64,000 nt of DNA from Metarhizobium sp964253915 (GCF_964253915.1 NZ_CAXUSG020000013.1:81198-145197); one strand, 5' to 3'. Counted from the stretch's first letter, positions 34,550 to 44,670 are shown. Notes: generated by a model from the letters alone, not told the origin. Translations and numbers: made by a program.

Positions 34550-36655
34550 ATGCGTCCCGCCCTGCTCGATCCCCTGTTTTCCACGATTGGTTCCCTGCCC
34601 GGTGTCGGCCCGAAACTCGCCGACCTGCTGGCGAAGCTGCTCGGGCGCGAGACGGCGGAGGATGCGCGGGTCATCGACCTCGTCTTTCATGCGCCGAGCT
34701 CGCTCATCGACCGGCGCAAGCAGCCGGGCATCGCCATGGCGCCGCAAGGCGTCATCGTCACGCTGACGGGACGGGTCGATCGCCACCAGCCGCCGCCGAA
34801 GGGCAAGTCGAACGTGCCCTACCGGGTCTTCCTGCACGACGAGACCGGCGAACTTGCGCTGACCTTCTTTCGCGCCAAGGGCGACTGGCTGGAAAAGGCG
34901 CTGCCGATCGATGAGACGGTGATGGTCAGCGGCAAGGTCGACTGGTTCAACGGCCGCGCCTCGATGGTGCATCCGGATTACATGGTGAAGGTCGGCGAGG
35001 CGGAAAACCTGCCGCTGGTGGAGCCGATCTATCCGATGACGGCGGGGCTTTCGGCAAAATTCCTGCGCAAGGTCATCGATGCCGCGCTGACGCGCGTGCC
35101 AAAAATGCCGGAATGGATCGACGAAACGTTGTGCCGCCAGCAGGGTTTCCTCACGGTCGACGACAGTTTTCGCGATCTGCACGATCCGCGCGATGAAAGC
35201 GATCTCGATCCGCAGGCGCCGGCGCGGCGGCGGCTTGCGTATGACGAGTTCCTGGCCGGGCAATTGTCGCTGTCGCTGGTGCGCCAGCGGCTGCGCAAGG
35301 TGGCCGGGCATCCCGTTCGCGGCACTGGCGCCCTGAGTGGCAAAATCCTCGCCGCCCTGCCCTTTTCGCCGACGCGCAGCCAGTCGGAGGCGGTTGCCGA
35401 CATCCTCAAGGACATGGCCGGCAACGAGCGCATGCTGCGGCTGCTGCAGGGCGACGTCGGCTCGGGCAAGACGCTGGTGGCGCTGCTGTCGATGGCGGCG
35501 GCGGTGGAGAGTGGCGGCCAGGCGGTGCTGATGGCGCCGACGGAAATTTTGGCGCGCCAGCATTTTGCGACTATCTCGAAACTGGCCGATGCGGCCGGCG
35601 TGACTGTCGAGGTGCTGACGGGGCGCACGAAAGGCCGCGAGCGTGAGGCGATCCTGGAGCGGATCGCCAGCGGCGAGGCGCAGATCGTCATCGGCACGCA
35701 CGCGCTGTTCCAGGATGCGGTGAACTATCGCAATCTCGTGCTCGCCGTCGTCGACGAGCAGCACCGGTTCGGCGTGCACCAGCGGCTGAGGCTGACGGCC
35801 AAGGGCATCTCGCCGCACATGCTGGTGATGACCGCAACGCCGATCCCGCGCACGCTGGTGCTCGCCGCCTTCGGCGACATGGACGTGTCGAAACTCACGG
35901 AAAAACCGGCCGGCCGCAAACCGATCCAGACGATCACCGTGCCGACCGAGCGGATCGGCGACATCGTCGGCCGGCTGCGGCATGCGGTGGCCGAGGGCAA
36001 GAAGGCTTACTGGATCTGCCCGCTGGTGGAGGAATCGGAAGAGTCCGATCTTATGTCGGCGGAGGAGCGGCATGCGACACTGGTGCAAGTCTTCGGCGAC
36101 AATGTCGGCCTGATCCACGGCCGGATGAGCGGCACGGAGAAGGATGCCGTCATGCTCGCCTTCAAGAACGGCGAGTTGCGGCTGCTGGTGGCGACGACCG
36201 TGGTGGAAGTCGGCGTCGACGTTCCGGATGCGACGATCATGGTCATCGAGCATGCCGAACGGTTCGGTCTTGCGCAGTTGCACCAGCTGCGCGGCCGCGT
36301 CGGGCGTGGCGACGAGGCATCGACCTGCATCCTGCTCTACAAGGGGCCGCTCAGCGAAACCGGCCATGCACGGCTGTCGATCCTGCGCGACACGGAGGAC
36401 GGCTTCGTCATTGCCGAGGAGGACCTGAAGCTGCGTGGCGAAGGCGAGTTGCTCGGCACCCGTCAATCCGGCACGCCCGGCTTCCGCATCGCCAGCCTGG
36501 AAGCGCATGGCGACCTGCTGGAGATCGCCCGCAAGGATGCCGCCTACCTGATCGAGAAGGATCCGGAACTGACCAGCCCGCGCGGAGAGGCGGTGCGTAC
36601 CCTGCTCTATCTGCACCGCCGCGACGAAGCGATCCGCTTCCTGCGGGCCGGCTGA
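34550..36655 (+). CDS. recG: ATP-dependent DNA helicase RecG
   Basis: 701 aa from ATG 34550 (MRPALLDPLF). RecG reverses stalled replication forks and branch-migrates junctions. Seen are the N-terminal wedge domain (TLTGRVDRHQPPPKGKSNVP), Walker A GDVGSGKTLVALL, DEQHRFGVHQR, TATPIPRTL and the QLRGRVGRG motif. The stop abuts the stop of the next gene (36653-36655 against 36656-36658) with no gap. Divergent from mfd/sdhE. Confidence 0.97.
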   Translation: MRPALLDPLFSTIGSLPGVGPKLADLLAKLLGRETAEDARVIDLVFHAPSSLIDRRKQPGIAMAPQGVIVTLTGRVDRHQPPPKGKSNVPYRVFLHDETGELALTFFRAKGDWLEKALPIDETVMVSGKVDWFNGRASMVHPDYMVKVGEAENLPLVEPIYPMTAGLSAKFLRKVIDAALTRVPKMPEWIDETLCRQQGFLTVDDSFRDLHDPRDESDLDPQAPARRRLAYDEFLAGQLSLSLVRQRLRKVAGHPVRGTGALSGKILAALPFSPTRSQSEAVADILKDMAGNERMLRLLQGDVGSGKTLVALLSMAAAVESGGQAVLMAPTEILARQHFATISKLADAAGVTVEVLTGRTKGREREAILERIASGEAQIVIGTHALFQDAVNYRNLVLAVVDEQHRFGVHQRLRLTAKGISPHMLVMTATPIPRTLVLAAFGDMDVSKLTEKPAGRKPIQTITVPTERIGDIVGRLRHAVAEGKKAYWICPLVEESEESDLMSAEERHATLVQVFGDNVGLIHGRMSGTEKDAVMLAFKNGELRLLVATTVVEVGVDVPDATIMVIEHAERFGLAQLHQLRGRVGRGDEASTCILLYKGPLSETGHARLSILRDTEDGFVIAEEDLKLRGEGELLGTRQSGTPGFRIASLEAHGDLLEIARKDAAYLIEKDPELTSPRGEAVRTLLYLHRRDEAIRFLRAG

Positions 36656-37354
36656 TCAGTCGTTGCCGATCCGCTCGGGAACCTCGGCCAACGCTTCCGG
36701 CGCGTGTTTTTCGATGAATTCAGGCGTGACCAGGCCGCCGGAAATCAAAAGCTTGGCGCCCTCTTCCGGGCTCATATCGAGCACGATTATTTTTTCCCGC
36801 GGCACGAACAGCAGGAAACCCGCTGTCGGCACCGGTGTCGGCGGCAGGAAGACGGTGACCATTTCCTGGCCCATGGCATTGAAGCGGCTGGCAAGCTCTC
36901 CCTTCACATCACCGGCAATGAAGACCAGCGACCAGAGGCCGGGGCTGGGATATTCGATGAGGCCGACCTTCTTGAAGGAGTTCGACCGTTCCTTCAGCAC
37001 CGTCTCGAAGATCTGCTTCACGCTGCTGTAGATGGTCCGCACCAGCGGCGTGCGGTTGAGGATCGATTCGCCGAAATCGACGATCGAGCGGCCGATGAGG
37101 TTCTTGCCGAAGAAGCCGATGATGGTGATGAACACGACCGCAATCAGCAGGCCGAAGCCGGGCACGGCGAATTTCAGATAGCTTTCGGGATTGTAGCGCT
37201 CGGGGATATAGGGTTTCACCCAGCTGTCGGCCCAATGGATGAAGGTCCAGGTCAGCCAGATGGTAATGGCGATCGGTGCGCAGATGATCAGGCCTGTCAG
37301 AAAATTGTTCCGCAGCCGGGTGGCGAAGTTCTCGCCTTTCGGTGTCTCCGTCAT
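36656..37354 (-). CDS. DUF502 membrane protein
   Basis: 232 aa from ATG 37354. Two membrane helices near the N-terminus (LTGLIICAPIAITIWLTWTF and a second at about 67-90) precede a soluble domain with IVDFGESILNRTPLVRTIYS and VFLPPTPVPTAGFLLFVP, the DUF502 hallmark. Function unknown. It converges with recG with no spacer. Confidence 0.9.
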   Translation of the reverse strand: MTETPKGENFATRLRNNFLTGLIICAPIAITIWLTWTFIHWADSWVKPYIPERYNPESYLKFAVPGFGLLIAVVFITIIGFFGKNLIGRSIVDFGESILNRTPLVRTIYSSVKQIFETVLKERSNSFKKVGLIEYPSPGLWSLVFIAGDVKGELASRFNAMGQEMVTVFLPPTPVPTAGFLLFVPREKIIVLDMSPEEGAKLLISGGLVTPEFIEKHAPEALAEVPERIGND

Positions 37355-37377
37355 TCGCCGATCATTCTCTTGCCGCG

Positions 37378-37872
37378 TCACCCGTAGAAGGCCGAATTGT
37401 AGCGAACAATGCCGCAAGCCATGGGGCCTGACAAGGCAAGTCCCATGAAATATTGCGGCGCACAATCAGCAAGCACGAGATCGTGATGGTGGCCGAAGCC
37501 GAAGCGGCCGTAATAGCCGGGCTCGCCCATGACAACGCAGCCGCCGGCGCCGAGTTCCGAAAGCCGTTCAAGCCCCGCGCGGACCAGAGCGCCGCCAATA
37601 CCCTCGCCCTGCCGGTCGGGCGCGACCGAAACCGGGCCCAATCCGTACCAGTTGGATATGCCGTCACCGATCTCCACCGGCGAAAAGGCGATATGCCCAA
37701 GGATTTTTCCGTCCTCTTCCGCCACCAGCGACACGGAAAGCGCGCCGGACCGGCGCAGTCGCTCGACGATCAAGTGTTCGGTCTGGTCGCTATGCGGATG
37801 ATCGGTGAAGGCCGCGCGGGTGACGGCATCGATTGCCGCCGCATCGTCCGGCCCTTCCGTACGGATCATCAT
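37378..37872 (-). CDS. GNAT-family N-acetyltransferase (YhbS-like)
   Basis: 164 aa. Motif A reads GLGPVSVAPDRQGEGIGGALV and motif B GEPGYYGRFGFGHHHDLVL, close to YhbS-type acetyltransferases. Its first ATG overlaps the glmS stop (ATGA), so it is coupled to the aminosugar pathway gene, though GlmU already provides the acetylation step. Substrate unknown. Confidence 0.88.
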   Translation of the reverse strand: MMIRTEGPDDAAAIDAVTRAAFTDHPHSDQTEHLIVERLRRSGALSVSLVAEEDGKILGHIAFSPVEIGDGISNWYGLGPVSVAPDRQGEGIGGALVRAGLERLSELGAGGCVVMGEPGYYGRFGFGHHHDLVLADCAPQYFMGLALSGPMACGIVRYNSAFYG

Positions 37873-39695
37873 TCGACGGTCACCGATTTCGCCAGGTTGC
37901 GCGGCTGGTCGACATCGGTGCCCATGAAGACGGCGGTGTGGTAGGCAAGCAGCTGGATCGGCAGCGAGAAGATCATCGGCGAAATGATCTCGTCGACGAC
38001 GGGCAGGACGATGGTCGCCATGGTCGGCAGCTTGGAGGCGGCAGCCCCCTTCTCGTCGGTAATGAAGATGATGCGGCCGCCGCGGGCCGCGACTTCCTGC
38101 ATGTTTGACACCGTCTTTTCGAAGAAACGGTCGTGGGGGGCGATGACGATGACCGGCATGTTTTCATCGATCAGGGCGATCGGGCCGTGCTTCAACTCGC
38201 CGGCGGCATAACCCTCGGCATGAATATAGGAGATTTCCTTGAGTTTCAGCGCGCCTTCCATGGCCAGCGGATAACTGGTGCCACGGCCGATATAAAGGAC
38301 GTCCTTGCACTTCGACAGGTCGCGCGCCAGACTTTCCATCTGCGGCTGGATCAGGTTGAGCACCTGGCTCATGATCCGCGGCATTTCGGTCAGGTGCTTG
38401 ACCAGCGTTTTTTCGTCGGCAGCGTCGAGCGTGCCGCGCGCCCGGCCGGCGCCGATGGCCAGCGAAGCGAGCACGGCGAGCTGGCAGGTGAAGGCCTTGG
38501 TCGAGGCGACGCCGATTTCCGGGCCGGCGAGGATCGGGAAGATGGCGTCTGCCTCGCGGGCAATGGTTGATTCCGTGGCGTTAACGACCGCGCCGATCTT
38601 CAGGCCGTTGTCCTTGCAGTAGCGCAGCGAGGCGAGCGTATCGGCGGTCTCGCCGGACTGCGAGATGAACAGTGCCGCCTGGCTCGGCGACAGCGGCATT
38701 TCGCGATAGCGGAACTCCGAGGCGACATCGATTTCGACCGGCAGGCGGGCGTAGCGCTCGAACCAGTATTTGCCGACCGAACCTGCAAGAAACGCGGTCC
38801 CGCAGGCGGAAATCGCCAGGCTGGAGACCTTTGCGAAATCGATGGCGCCGGTTTCGACCCGCACCGTGTGGCTGGCGAAATCGACATAGTGGCTGAGCGC
38901 GTGGGAGATGACCTCCGGCTGCTCGTAGACTTCCTTCTCCATGAAGTGGCGATGGTTGCCCTTGTCGATGAGATAGGCAGCGGCCTGGGTGATCTGGCGC
39001 GGGCGCGAAACGCGGTTGCCGTCGATGTCGAAAATCGCCACGCCTTCGGTGCCGATGACAGCCCAGTCGCCGTCAATGAGATAGGTGATCTCGTTGGTGA
39101 AGGGCGACAGCGCGATGGCGTCGGAGCCGAGATAGGTCTCGCCGCGACCATAACCGATGGCGAGCGGCGGGCCGGAACGGGCCGCCATAATCGTCGACGG
39201 GTCGTCCTCGAACAGCACCGCCAGCGCATAGGCGCCGGTCACCCGCCGCAGCATCGCATGCATCGTCTCGCGGCGGCCGAGACCGTCGCGGCGGTATTTT
39301 GCCAGAAGGTGGGCGACCACTTCCGTATCGGTCTGCGTCGCGAACTGGGCGCCGGCGGCAGCCAGCTCTTCCTTCAGCTCGGAAAAGTTCTCGATGATAC
39401 CGTTATGGACGACGGCGACCCCCTCGACGAAATGCGGATGGGCATTGGTTTCGTTCGGCACGCCGTGGGTGGCCCAGCGGGTGTGGGCGATGCCGATGGT
39501 GCCATCGAGCGGCTCATCGGCCAGCTTCTTCTGCAGGTTGAACAGTTTGCCTTCGGCGCGACGGCGTTCCAGCCGTCCCTTGTTGATGGTTGCGACGCCG
39601 GCGGAATCATATCCGCGATATTCCAGTCGCGTCAGCGCATCGACCAGTCGTCCTGCCACCGGACTCTTCCCGACAATCCCCACAATCCCGCACAT
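37869..39695 (-). CDS. glmS: Glutamine--fructose-6-phosphate aminotransferase (isomerizing)
   Basis: 608 aa from ATG 39695 (MCGIVGIVGK), which places the catalytic Cys at position 2 after Met removal. It makes glucosamine 6-phosphate for peptidoglycan and lipopolysaccharide. The class II glutaminase domain (1-about 240) has TRWATHG and HNGIIEN; two SIS domains follow (SQSGETADTLASLR, and KLKEISYIHAEGYAAGELKHG). It lies 156 bases after glmU. No glmS ribozyme is expected in this lineage and I see none. Confidence 0.97.
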   Translation of the reverse strand: MCGIVGIVGKSPVAGRLVDALTRLEYRGYDSAGVATINKGRLERRRAEGKLFNLQKKLADEPLDGTIGIAHTRWATHGVPNETNAHPHFVEGVAVVHNGIIENFSELKEELAAAGAQFATQTDTEVVAHLLAKYRRDGLGRRETMHAMLRRVTGAYALAVLFEDDPSTIMAARSGPPLAIGYGRGETYLGSDAIALSPFTNEITYLIDGDWAVIGTEGVAIFDIDGNRVSRPRQITQAAAYLIDKGNHRHFMEKEVYEQPEVISHALSHYVDFASHTVRVETGAIDFAKVSSLAISACGTAFLAGSVGKYWFERYARLPVEIDVASEFRYREMPLSPSQAALFISQSGETADTLASLRYCKDNGLKIGAVVNATESTIAREADAIFPILAGPEIGVASTKAFTCQLAVLASLAIGAGRARGTLDAADEKTLVKHLTEMPRIMSQVLNLIQPQMESLARDLSKCKDVLYIGRGTSYPLAMEGALKLKEISYIHAEGYAAGELKHGPIALIDENMPVIVIAPHDRFFEKTVSNMQEVAARGGRIIFITDEKGAAASKLPTMATIVLPVVDEIISPMIFSLPIQLLAYHTAVFMGTDVDQPRNLAKSVTVE

Positions 39696-39851
39696 GGACG
39701 TCTCCGTTTGTTTCTCAGCTTGCCGCAGATCCCGTCGATGCCAACGCAAGGTGGCCTTCGATCCGTTTCGATGTCGGGACTATGCAGTAGCGGTTTTCGG
39801 CGGAACCGCAATCGGCGGCCCGCTCACTTTCGATTTCGCTTCGTTACCGGC

Positions 39852-41210
39852 TCAGGTCTTTTTCTTCGCCGCCTTGAACGCCAGTGCGCGCTCGCGGATG
39901 ATCTTGGCGCGCTCCGGCTTGATTTCCTGCCGGGCACGGCCGAGCGCCAGCGCATCGGCCGGCACATCCTCGGTGATGACGCTGCCGGAGGCGACATAAG
40001 CACCGTCACCGATGGTCACCGGCGCGACGAGCGCCGAGTTGGAGCCAATGAAGCTGTTTGCGCCGATGCGGGTGATGTGTTTGTTCACGCCGTCGTAATT
40101 GCAGGTGATGGTGCCGGCGCCAATATTGCTGCCTGCGCCGATGAAGGCGTCGCCGATATAGGTCAGATGGTTCACCTTGGCGCCGGCGCCGATCTCGGCA
40201 TTCTTCACCTCGCAGAAATTGCCGACCTTGGCGCCTTCGGCCAGATCCGTGCCCGGCCGCAGCCGCGCGAAGGGCCCCACGGTGGCGCCTGCCTTCACAT
40301 GCGCGCCCTCCAGATGCGAGAAGGCATGGATGACGGCGCCCGTCTCGACGGTGACGCCGGGGCCGAAGACGACGTTCGGCTCGATGATCACGTCCTGGGC
40401 GATGCTGGTGTCGTGCGACAGGAAGACGGTTTCCGGTGCGATCATCGAAACGCCCGCCAGCATCATCTCGTGCCGGCGCCGCTCCTGCCACATGCGTTCG
40501 ATGACCGCGAGTTCGGCGCGGTTGTTGCAGCCGGTCAGCTCGTCCTCAGGCGCATCGACGGCAATCGTCCGGCCGCCGAGCGTGCGGGCGATCTCGACCA
40601 CGTCGGTCAGGTAGAACTCGCCCTTGGCATTGTCGTTGCCGATCCGTCCGAGCAGGTCGAGGGCCTTGCGGCCGTTGATCGCCATCAGGCCGCTGTTGCA
40701 CCAGGTGACGGCGCGTTCGGCGTCCGTGGCATCCTTTTCCTCGCGGATGGCGACCAGCTCGCCATTCTCGACCAGCAGGCGACCGTAGCCGGTCGGCCGG
40801 TCTGTATGGAAGCCGATGACAACGATATCGTTGCCGGCGGCGAGCCCCTCACGGGCGGCACGCAACGGCCCATCCGTGATCAGCGGCACATCGCCATACG
40901 CGACCAGAATGTCGTCATAGCCGCGCGCAATCGCCTCGCGCGCCGCCAGCACCGCATTGCCGGTGCCGAGGCGTTCCTTCTGCATGAAGGGTTCGACGAT
41001 CACGCCGTCGATACTGGCCGCCTTGGCGACTTCTTCGGCATTGCGGCCAACCACGAGGGCCACGGATGAGATGCCCGTCCTTGCCATCGCATCCATGACA
41101 TGCGCAATCATCGGGCGGTTGGCGACCGGATGCAGCACCTTCGACATCGACGATTTCATGCGGGTGCTTTCACCGGCGGCGAGGATGACGGCAAGGCAAC
41201 TGCGTTCCAT
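39852..41210 (-). CDS. glmU: Bifunctional UDP-N-acetylglucosamine pyrophosphorylase / glucosamine-1-phosphate acetyltransferase
   Basis: 452 aa. The N-terminal uridylyltransferase domain begins LAAGESTRMKSSMSKVLHP; the C-terminal left-handed beta-helix shows hexapeptide repeats (VGPFARLRPGTDL, IGAGSNIGAGTITCNYDGVN) with the acetyltransferase His region. It produces UDP-GlcNAc, two steps after GlmS. glmU-glmS order is usual in Rhizobiaceae. Confidence 0.97.
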   Translation of the reverse strand: MERSCLAVILAAGESTRMKSSMSKVLHPVANRPMIAHVMDAMARTGISSVALVVGRNAEEVAKAASIDGVIVEPFMQKERLGTGNAVLAAREAIARGYDDILVAYGDVPLITDGPLRAAREGLAAGNDIVVIGFHTDRPTGYGRLLVENGELVAIREEKDATDAERAVTWCNSGLMAINGRKALDLLGRIGNDNAKGEFYLTDVVEIARTLGGRTIAVDAPEDELTGCNNRAELAVIERMWQERRRHEMMLAGVSMIAPETVFLSHDTSIAQDVIIEPNVVFGPGVTVETGAVIHAFSHLEGAHVKAGATVGPFARLRPGTDLAEGAKVGNFCEVKNAEIGAGAKVNHLTYIGDAFIGAGSNIGAGTITCNYDGVNKHITRIGANSFIGSNSALVAPVTIGDGAYVASGSVITEDVPADALALGRARQEIKPERAKIIRERALAFKAAKKKT

Positions 41211-41547
41211 GAGAATCTCCGAAAATTCCGCTTTATCTTTCGGCTCCTGCCCTAACCTTTGAACCGCCCAAGCGGCAAGTCACAGACGGAAACCGGGCTC
41301 AAATATTCCGTTACATCGATGGCGTTTTGAGAAAGAGGTTTTTGTCGCAGTTTCCAATAAAAACATATCATTACGTGGATATGCTGAATCAACGCATTAA
41401 AATCCACCAAATTCAATATTATTATTTAATAACATAAAGATATAGAAAATTTCTAATTTTACGTATGAGCTTGTTCGGCGAGACGAGGCCGATGGCGCTT
41501 CTTCCTGAAAAAGAAAGGGCGCCGTTTCGGCGCCCTTTCGGTATTCA
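41211..41547. other. glmU upstream region with an AT-rich core
   Basis: About 335 bases without a gene. The part from about 41345 to 41465 is strongly AT-rich compared with its surroundings, with runs such as ATTATTATTTAATAAC. It probably holds the glmU promoter. I see no open frame or RNA gene in it. Confidence 0.5.
41514..41538 (-). terminator. Terminator near the BMP gene end
   Basis: AAAGGGCGCC (41514-41523) pairs with GGCGCCCTTT (41529-41538), followed on the minus strand by CTTTTTC. It lies 10 bases past the stop of the minus-strand BMP gene at 41548. Confidence 0.9.
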
Positions 41548-42618
41548 TTATTGCGGCAGCTTGTCGTCGACGCCGGCGATGTAGAAGTTCATGCCGAGCA
41601 GCGTGCCGTCGTCGGCCTTCTCGCCGTCCTTCAGCCAATCGGTGCCGTCCTGCTTCTTGATCGGACCCGTGAACGGATGCAGTTCGCCGGACTTGATCTT
41701 GGCTTCGGTTTCTTCGGCCATCTTCTTCACGTCGTCAGGCATGTTGGTGTAGGGCGCCATGGTCAGGATGCCGTCCTTCAGGCCGTCCCAGATCTGCTCC
41801 GACTTCCAGGTGCCGTCGAGAACCGCCTGGGTGCGCTTGATGTAGTAGGCGCCCCAGGTGTCGACGATCGCCGTCAGCTGGGTTTCCGGGCCGGCCTTGA
41901 TCATGTCGGAGGCCTGGCCGAAGGCCTTGATGCCACGTTCGGTCGCAACCTGCATCGGCGCGGTGGTGTCGGTGTGCTGCGTCAGGATATCGACGCCCTG
42001 ATCGATCAGCGCCTTGGCGGCGTCGGCTTCCTTGCCGGGGTCGAACCAGGTGTTGGCCCAGATGACCTTGACCTTGAAGTCCGGGTTGACCGACTGTGCG
42101 CCGTGCATGAACGAGTTGATGCCCATGACGACTTCCGGGATCGGGAAGGAAGCGATGTAGCCGGCGACGCCCTTCTGCGACATCTTCGCGGCGATCTGGC
42201 CCTGGATGTAGCGGCCTTCATAGAAACGCGAATTGTAGGTGGCGAGGTTGGCCGAAGACTTGAAGCCGGTCGCGTGCTCGAACTTCACGTCCGGGAACTT
42301 TGCGGCGATCTTGACGGTCGCATCCATGAAGCCGAACGAGGTGGTGAAGATCAGGGCGCAGCCGGAACGGGCCATGCGCTCGATGGCGCGCTCCGCATCC
42401 GGGCCTTCCGGCACGCTTTCCAGGAACGGCGTCTCGATCTTGTCGCCGAACTTTTCCTGCAGCGCCTGACGGCCGAGGTCATGGGCCTGGGTCCAGCCGC
42501 CATCGGTCTTGGAGCCGACGTAGATGAAGCAGATCTTGGTTTTGTCCTCAGCGGCTGCCGCCGCGGCAAAACCCAGAACGGCTGCCGATGTGGCAAGGGC
42601 GAATATCAGTTTTTTCAT
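41548..42618 (-). CDS. BMP-family ABC transporter substrate-binding protein
   Basis: 356 aa with a signal peptide (about 1-23, AAAAAAEDK). BMP/PnrA-like binding proteins capture nucleosides. Typical blocks are KICFIYVGSKTDGGWTQAHDLGRQ, GCALIFTTSFGFMDA and GYIASFPIPEVVMGINSF. It is the last gene of the transporter operon and is followed by a strong terminator, while the permease genes lie directly upstream. Confidence 0.92.
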   Translation of the reverse strand: MKKLIFALATSAAVLGFAAAAAAEDKTKICFIYVGSKTDGGWTQAHDLGRQALQEKFGDKIETPFLESVPEGPDAERAIERMARSGCALIFTTSFGFMDATVKIAAKFPDVKFEHATGFKSSANLATYNSRFYEGRYIQGQIAAKMSQKGVAGYIASFPIPEVVMGINSFMHGAQSVNPDFKVKVIWANTWFDPGKEADAAKALIDQGVDILTQHTDTTAPMQVATERGIKAFGQASDMIKAGPETQLTAIVDTWGAYYIKRTQAVLDGTWKSEQIWDGLKDGILTMAPYTNMPDDVKKMAEETEAKIKSGELHPFTGPIKKQDGTDWLKDGEKADDGTLLGMNFYIAGVDDKLPQ

Positions 42619-42661
42619 GTCGACCTCTGTCGGTTGGAGTAATTTTGTTGTTTTTTGCAGC

Positions 42662-43582
42662 TCACCGATCGGGCACGAACGGCTTGCCGAGCGATGCCGG
42701 CGTGTTGATCAGCGTCATGCGCCGATTGTGAGATATGAGAATGAGTACGACAATTGTAGCCGCATAGGGAAGAGCCGACAGGAACTGCGAGGGGATGCCG
42801 ACGCCAAAGGCCTGGGCATGCAGCTGGCTGATCGACACGGCACCAAAGAGATAACCGCCGGCCAGCACCCGTGCCGGTCGCCACGAGGCAAAGACCACCA
42901 GCGCCAAGGCGATCCAGCCGCGACCTGCCGACATGTTTTCCACCCATTGCGGCGTATAGACCAGCGAGAGCTGGGCGCCGGCAAGGCCGGCACAGGCGCC
43001 GCCGAACATCACCGCAAGATACCGCGTGCCGATGACATGGATGCCGAGTGCATGCGCCGAACCATGGCTGTCGCCGATGGCGCGCAGCTTCAGGCCGGCC
43101 CGGCTGCGGAACAGAAACCAGTGCACGCCGATGATCAAAGCGATCGACATGTAGAAGATCAGGTCCTGCTTGAACAAAAGCGGCCCGATGAAGGGAATGT
43201 CGGCGAGAACGGGGATGACGATCGGCTGCAGCTTGATGCCGGACATGCCGACATAGGGTTCGCCGATCTGGCCGGAGATGCCGAGGCCGAGGATGGTCAG
43301 GGCCAGGCCCGTCGCCACCTGGTTGGCGACCAGCGTCAGGGTCAGGAAACCGAAGAGCAGCGAAAACAGCGCGCCGCAGGCGATGCCGGCGAGAATGCCG
43401 ATATAGGGCGAGCCGGTGATCTGCGTTGCCGCAAAGGCCAGCGCCGCGCCCATGATCATCATGCCTTCGACGCCGAGGTTGAGGACACCGGCGCGCTCGG
43501 TCACCAGTTCGCCGATGGCGGCCAGCACCAGCGGCGTGGCGGCGGTGATGACGGTCAAAAGGATCGCTTCGACGATACCCAT
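42662..43582 (-). CDS. ABC transporter permease (BMP/nucleoside type)
   Basis: 306 aa, eight or nine membrane helices, BPD_transp_2 family; TERAGVLNLGVEGMMIMGAA is characteristic of the second permease of nucleoside importers. Its first base overlaps the end of the preceding permease gene, so translation is coupled. The codon and order match a three-component importer with the ATPase at 44660. Confidence 0.92.
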   Translation of the reverse strand: MGIVEAILLTVITAATPLVLAAIGELVTERAGVLNLGVEGMMIMGAALAFAATQITGSPYIGILAGIACGALFSLLFGFLTLTLVANQVATGLALTILGLGISGQIGEPYVGMSGIKLQPIVIPVLADIPFIGPLLFKQDLIFYMSIALIIGVHWFLFRSRAGLKLRAIGDSHGSAHALGIHVIGTRYLAVMFGGACAGLAGAQLSLVYTPQWVENMSAGRGWIALALVVFASWRPARVLAGGYLFGAVSISQLHAQAFGVGIPSQFLSALPYAATIVVLILISHNRRMTLINTPASLGKPFVPDR

Positions 43583-44670
43583 CAGTTCGCTCCGTCTTCG
43601 GCGGTTCGGCCGGCAAAAACTATCCGGATCTTGTAGAGGATCAACGTGTCGCAGGAGAGCACGAAGAACAGCAGCAGACCCTGGAAGACGCGGGTGACCT
43701 TGTCTGAAACGCTGAGCGTCAGCTGCACCGCCTCGCCGCCGACATAGGTCAGGGCCAGCAGCAGGCCGGCGACGATGACGCCGAGCGGATTGAGGCGCCC
43801 GAGGAACGCGACGATGATGGCGGTAAAACCGTATCCGGGGGAGATGATCGGCTGCAGCTTGTTGATCGCGCCGCTGACTTCGGCGATGCCGGCAAGCCCG
43901 GCAAGCGCGCCGGACAGAAGCATCGAGAACCAGATCATCCGGCGTGAGGAAAAGCCGGCAAAACGCCCTGCCCGCTCCGACTGGCCGAGCACGGTGATCT
44001 CAAAACCCTTGAGCGTGTAGCGCATCATCAGCCACAGCAGCAGCGCGGCGATGATGGCGAAGGCGAAACCCAGGTTGGCGCGCCCGGAGGAAATCAGTTC
44101 CGGCAGGACGGCTTCCGGCACGAAATCGCGGGTGATCGGGAAATTCAGGCCATCCGGGCTGCGCCACGGTCCGCGCACCAGCCAGTCGAGGAAGAGCTGG
44201 GCGATATAGACCAGCATCAGGCTCGTCAGGATTTCGTTGGTGTTCATGTGCGCCTTGAGGAAGGCCGGCACGGCGGCATACAGTGCCCCGCCGATCATGC
44301 CCATGATCATCATCAACGGCAGAAGCAGCGGCGAATGCCAGTCGTAGAAGGTGACCGGCAGGATCGAGCCCATGATGGCGCCGGCGATGAACTGGCCTTC
44401 GGCGCCGATGTTCCAGTTATTGGAGCGGTAGCAGACCGCAAGCCCGACGCCGATCAGGATCAGCGGCGCCGCCTTGATGGCGATCTCGTGCAGCGACCAG
44501 ATGTCGAGAAGCGGCTCGACGAAGAAGCTGTAGAGCGCCGAAACGGGATCCTTGCCGAGCAGGGCGAACATGATGCCGCCGGCGATCACCGTCAGCACAA
44601 GCGCGATGAACGGCGACAGGATGGAGTAAAGGGTGGACGCGCCGGCGCGCTTTTCCAGTTCAATGCGCAT
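43582..44670 (-). CDS. ABC transporter permease (BMP/nucleoside type)
   Basis: 362 aa from ATG 44670; an upstream in-frame start exists at 44682. The membrane domain has ISPFIALVLTVIAGGIMFAL and the YRSNNWNIGAEGQFIAGAIM motif of first permeases in this family. It overlaps the ATPase gene by 11 bases and the second permease by one. Partner of the BMP protein. Confidence 0.92.
   Translation of the reverse strand: MRIELEKRAGASTLYSILSPFIALVLTVIAGGIMFALLGKDPVSALYSFFVEPLLDIWSLHEIAIKAAPLILIGVGLAVCYRSNNWNIGAEGQFIAGAIMGSILPVTFYDWHSPLLLPLMMIMGMIGGALYAAVPAFLKAHMNTNEILTSLMLVYIAQLFLDWLVRGPWRSPDGLNFPITRDFVPEAVLPELISSGRANLGFAFAIIAALLLWLMMRYTLKGFEITVLGQSERAGRFAGFSSRRMIWFSMLLSGALAGLAGIAEVSGAINKLQPIISPGYGFTAIIVAFLGRLNPLGVIVAGLLLALTYVGGEAVQLTLSVSDKVTRVFQGLLLFFVLSCDTLILYKIRIVFAGRTAEDGAN

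Noticed and set aside
34481..36616. 711-codon open frame antisense to recG
   Set aside because: Same mirror effect; rich in Arg, Gln and His, typical of antisense frames.
39696..39851. glmS ribozyme upstream of glmS
   Set aside because: Only 156 bases lie between glmU and glmS and no ribozyme core is seen; the class is known from Firmicutes and relatives.
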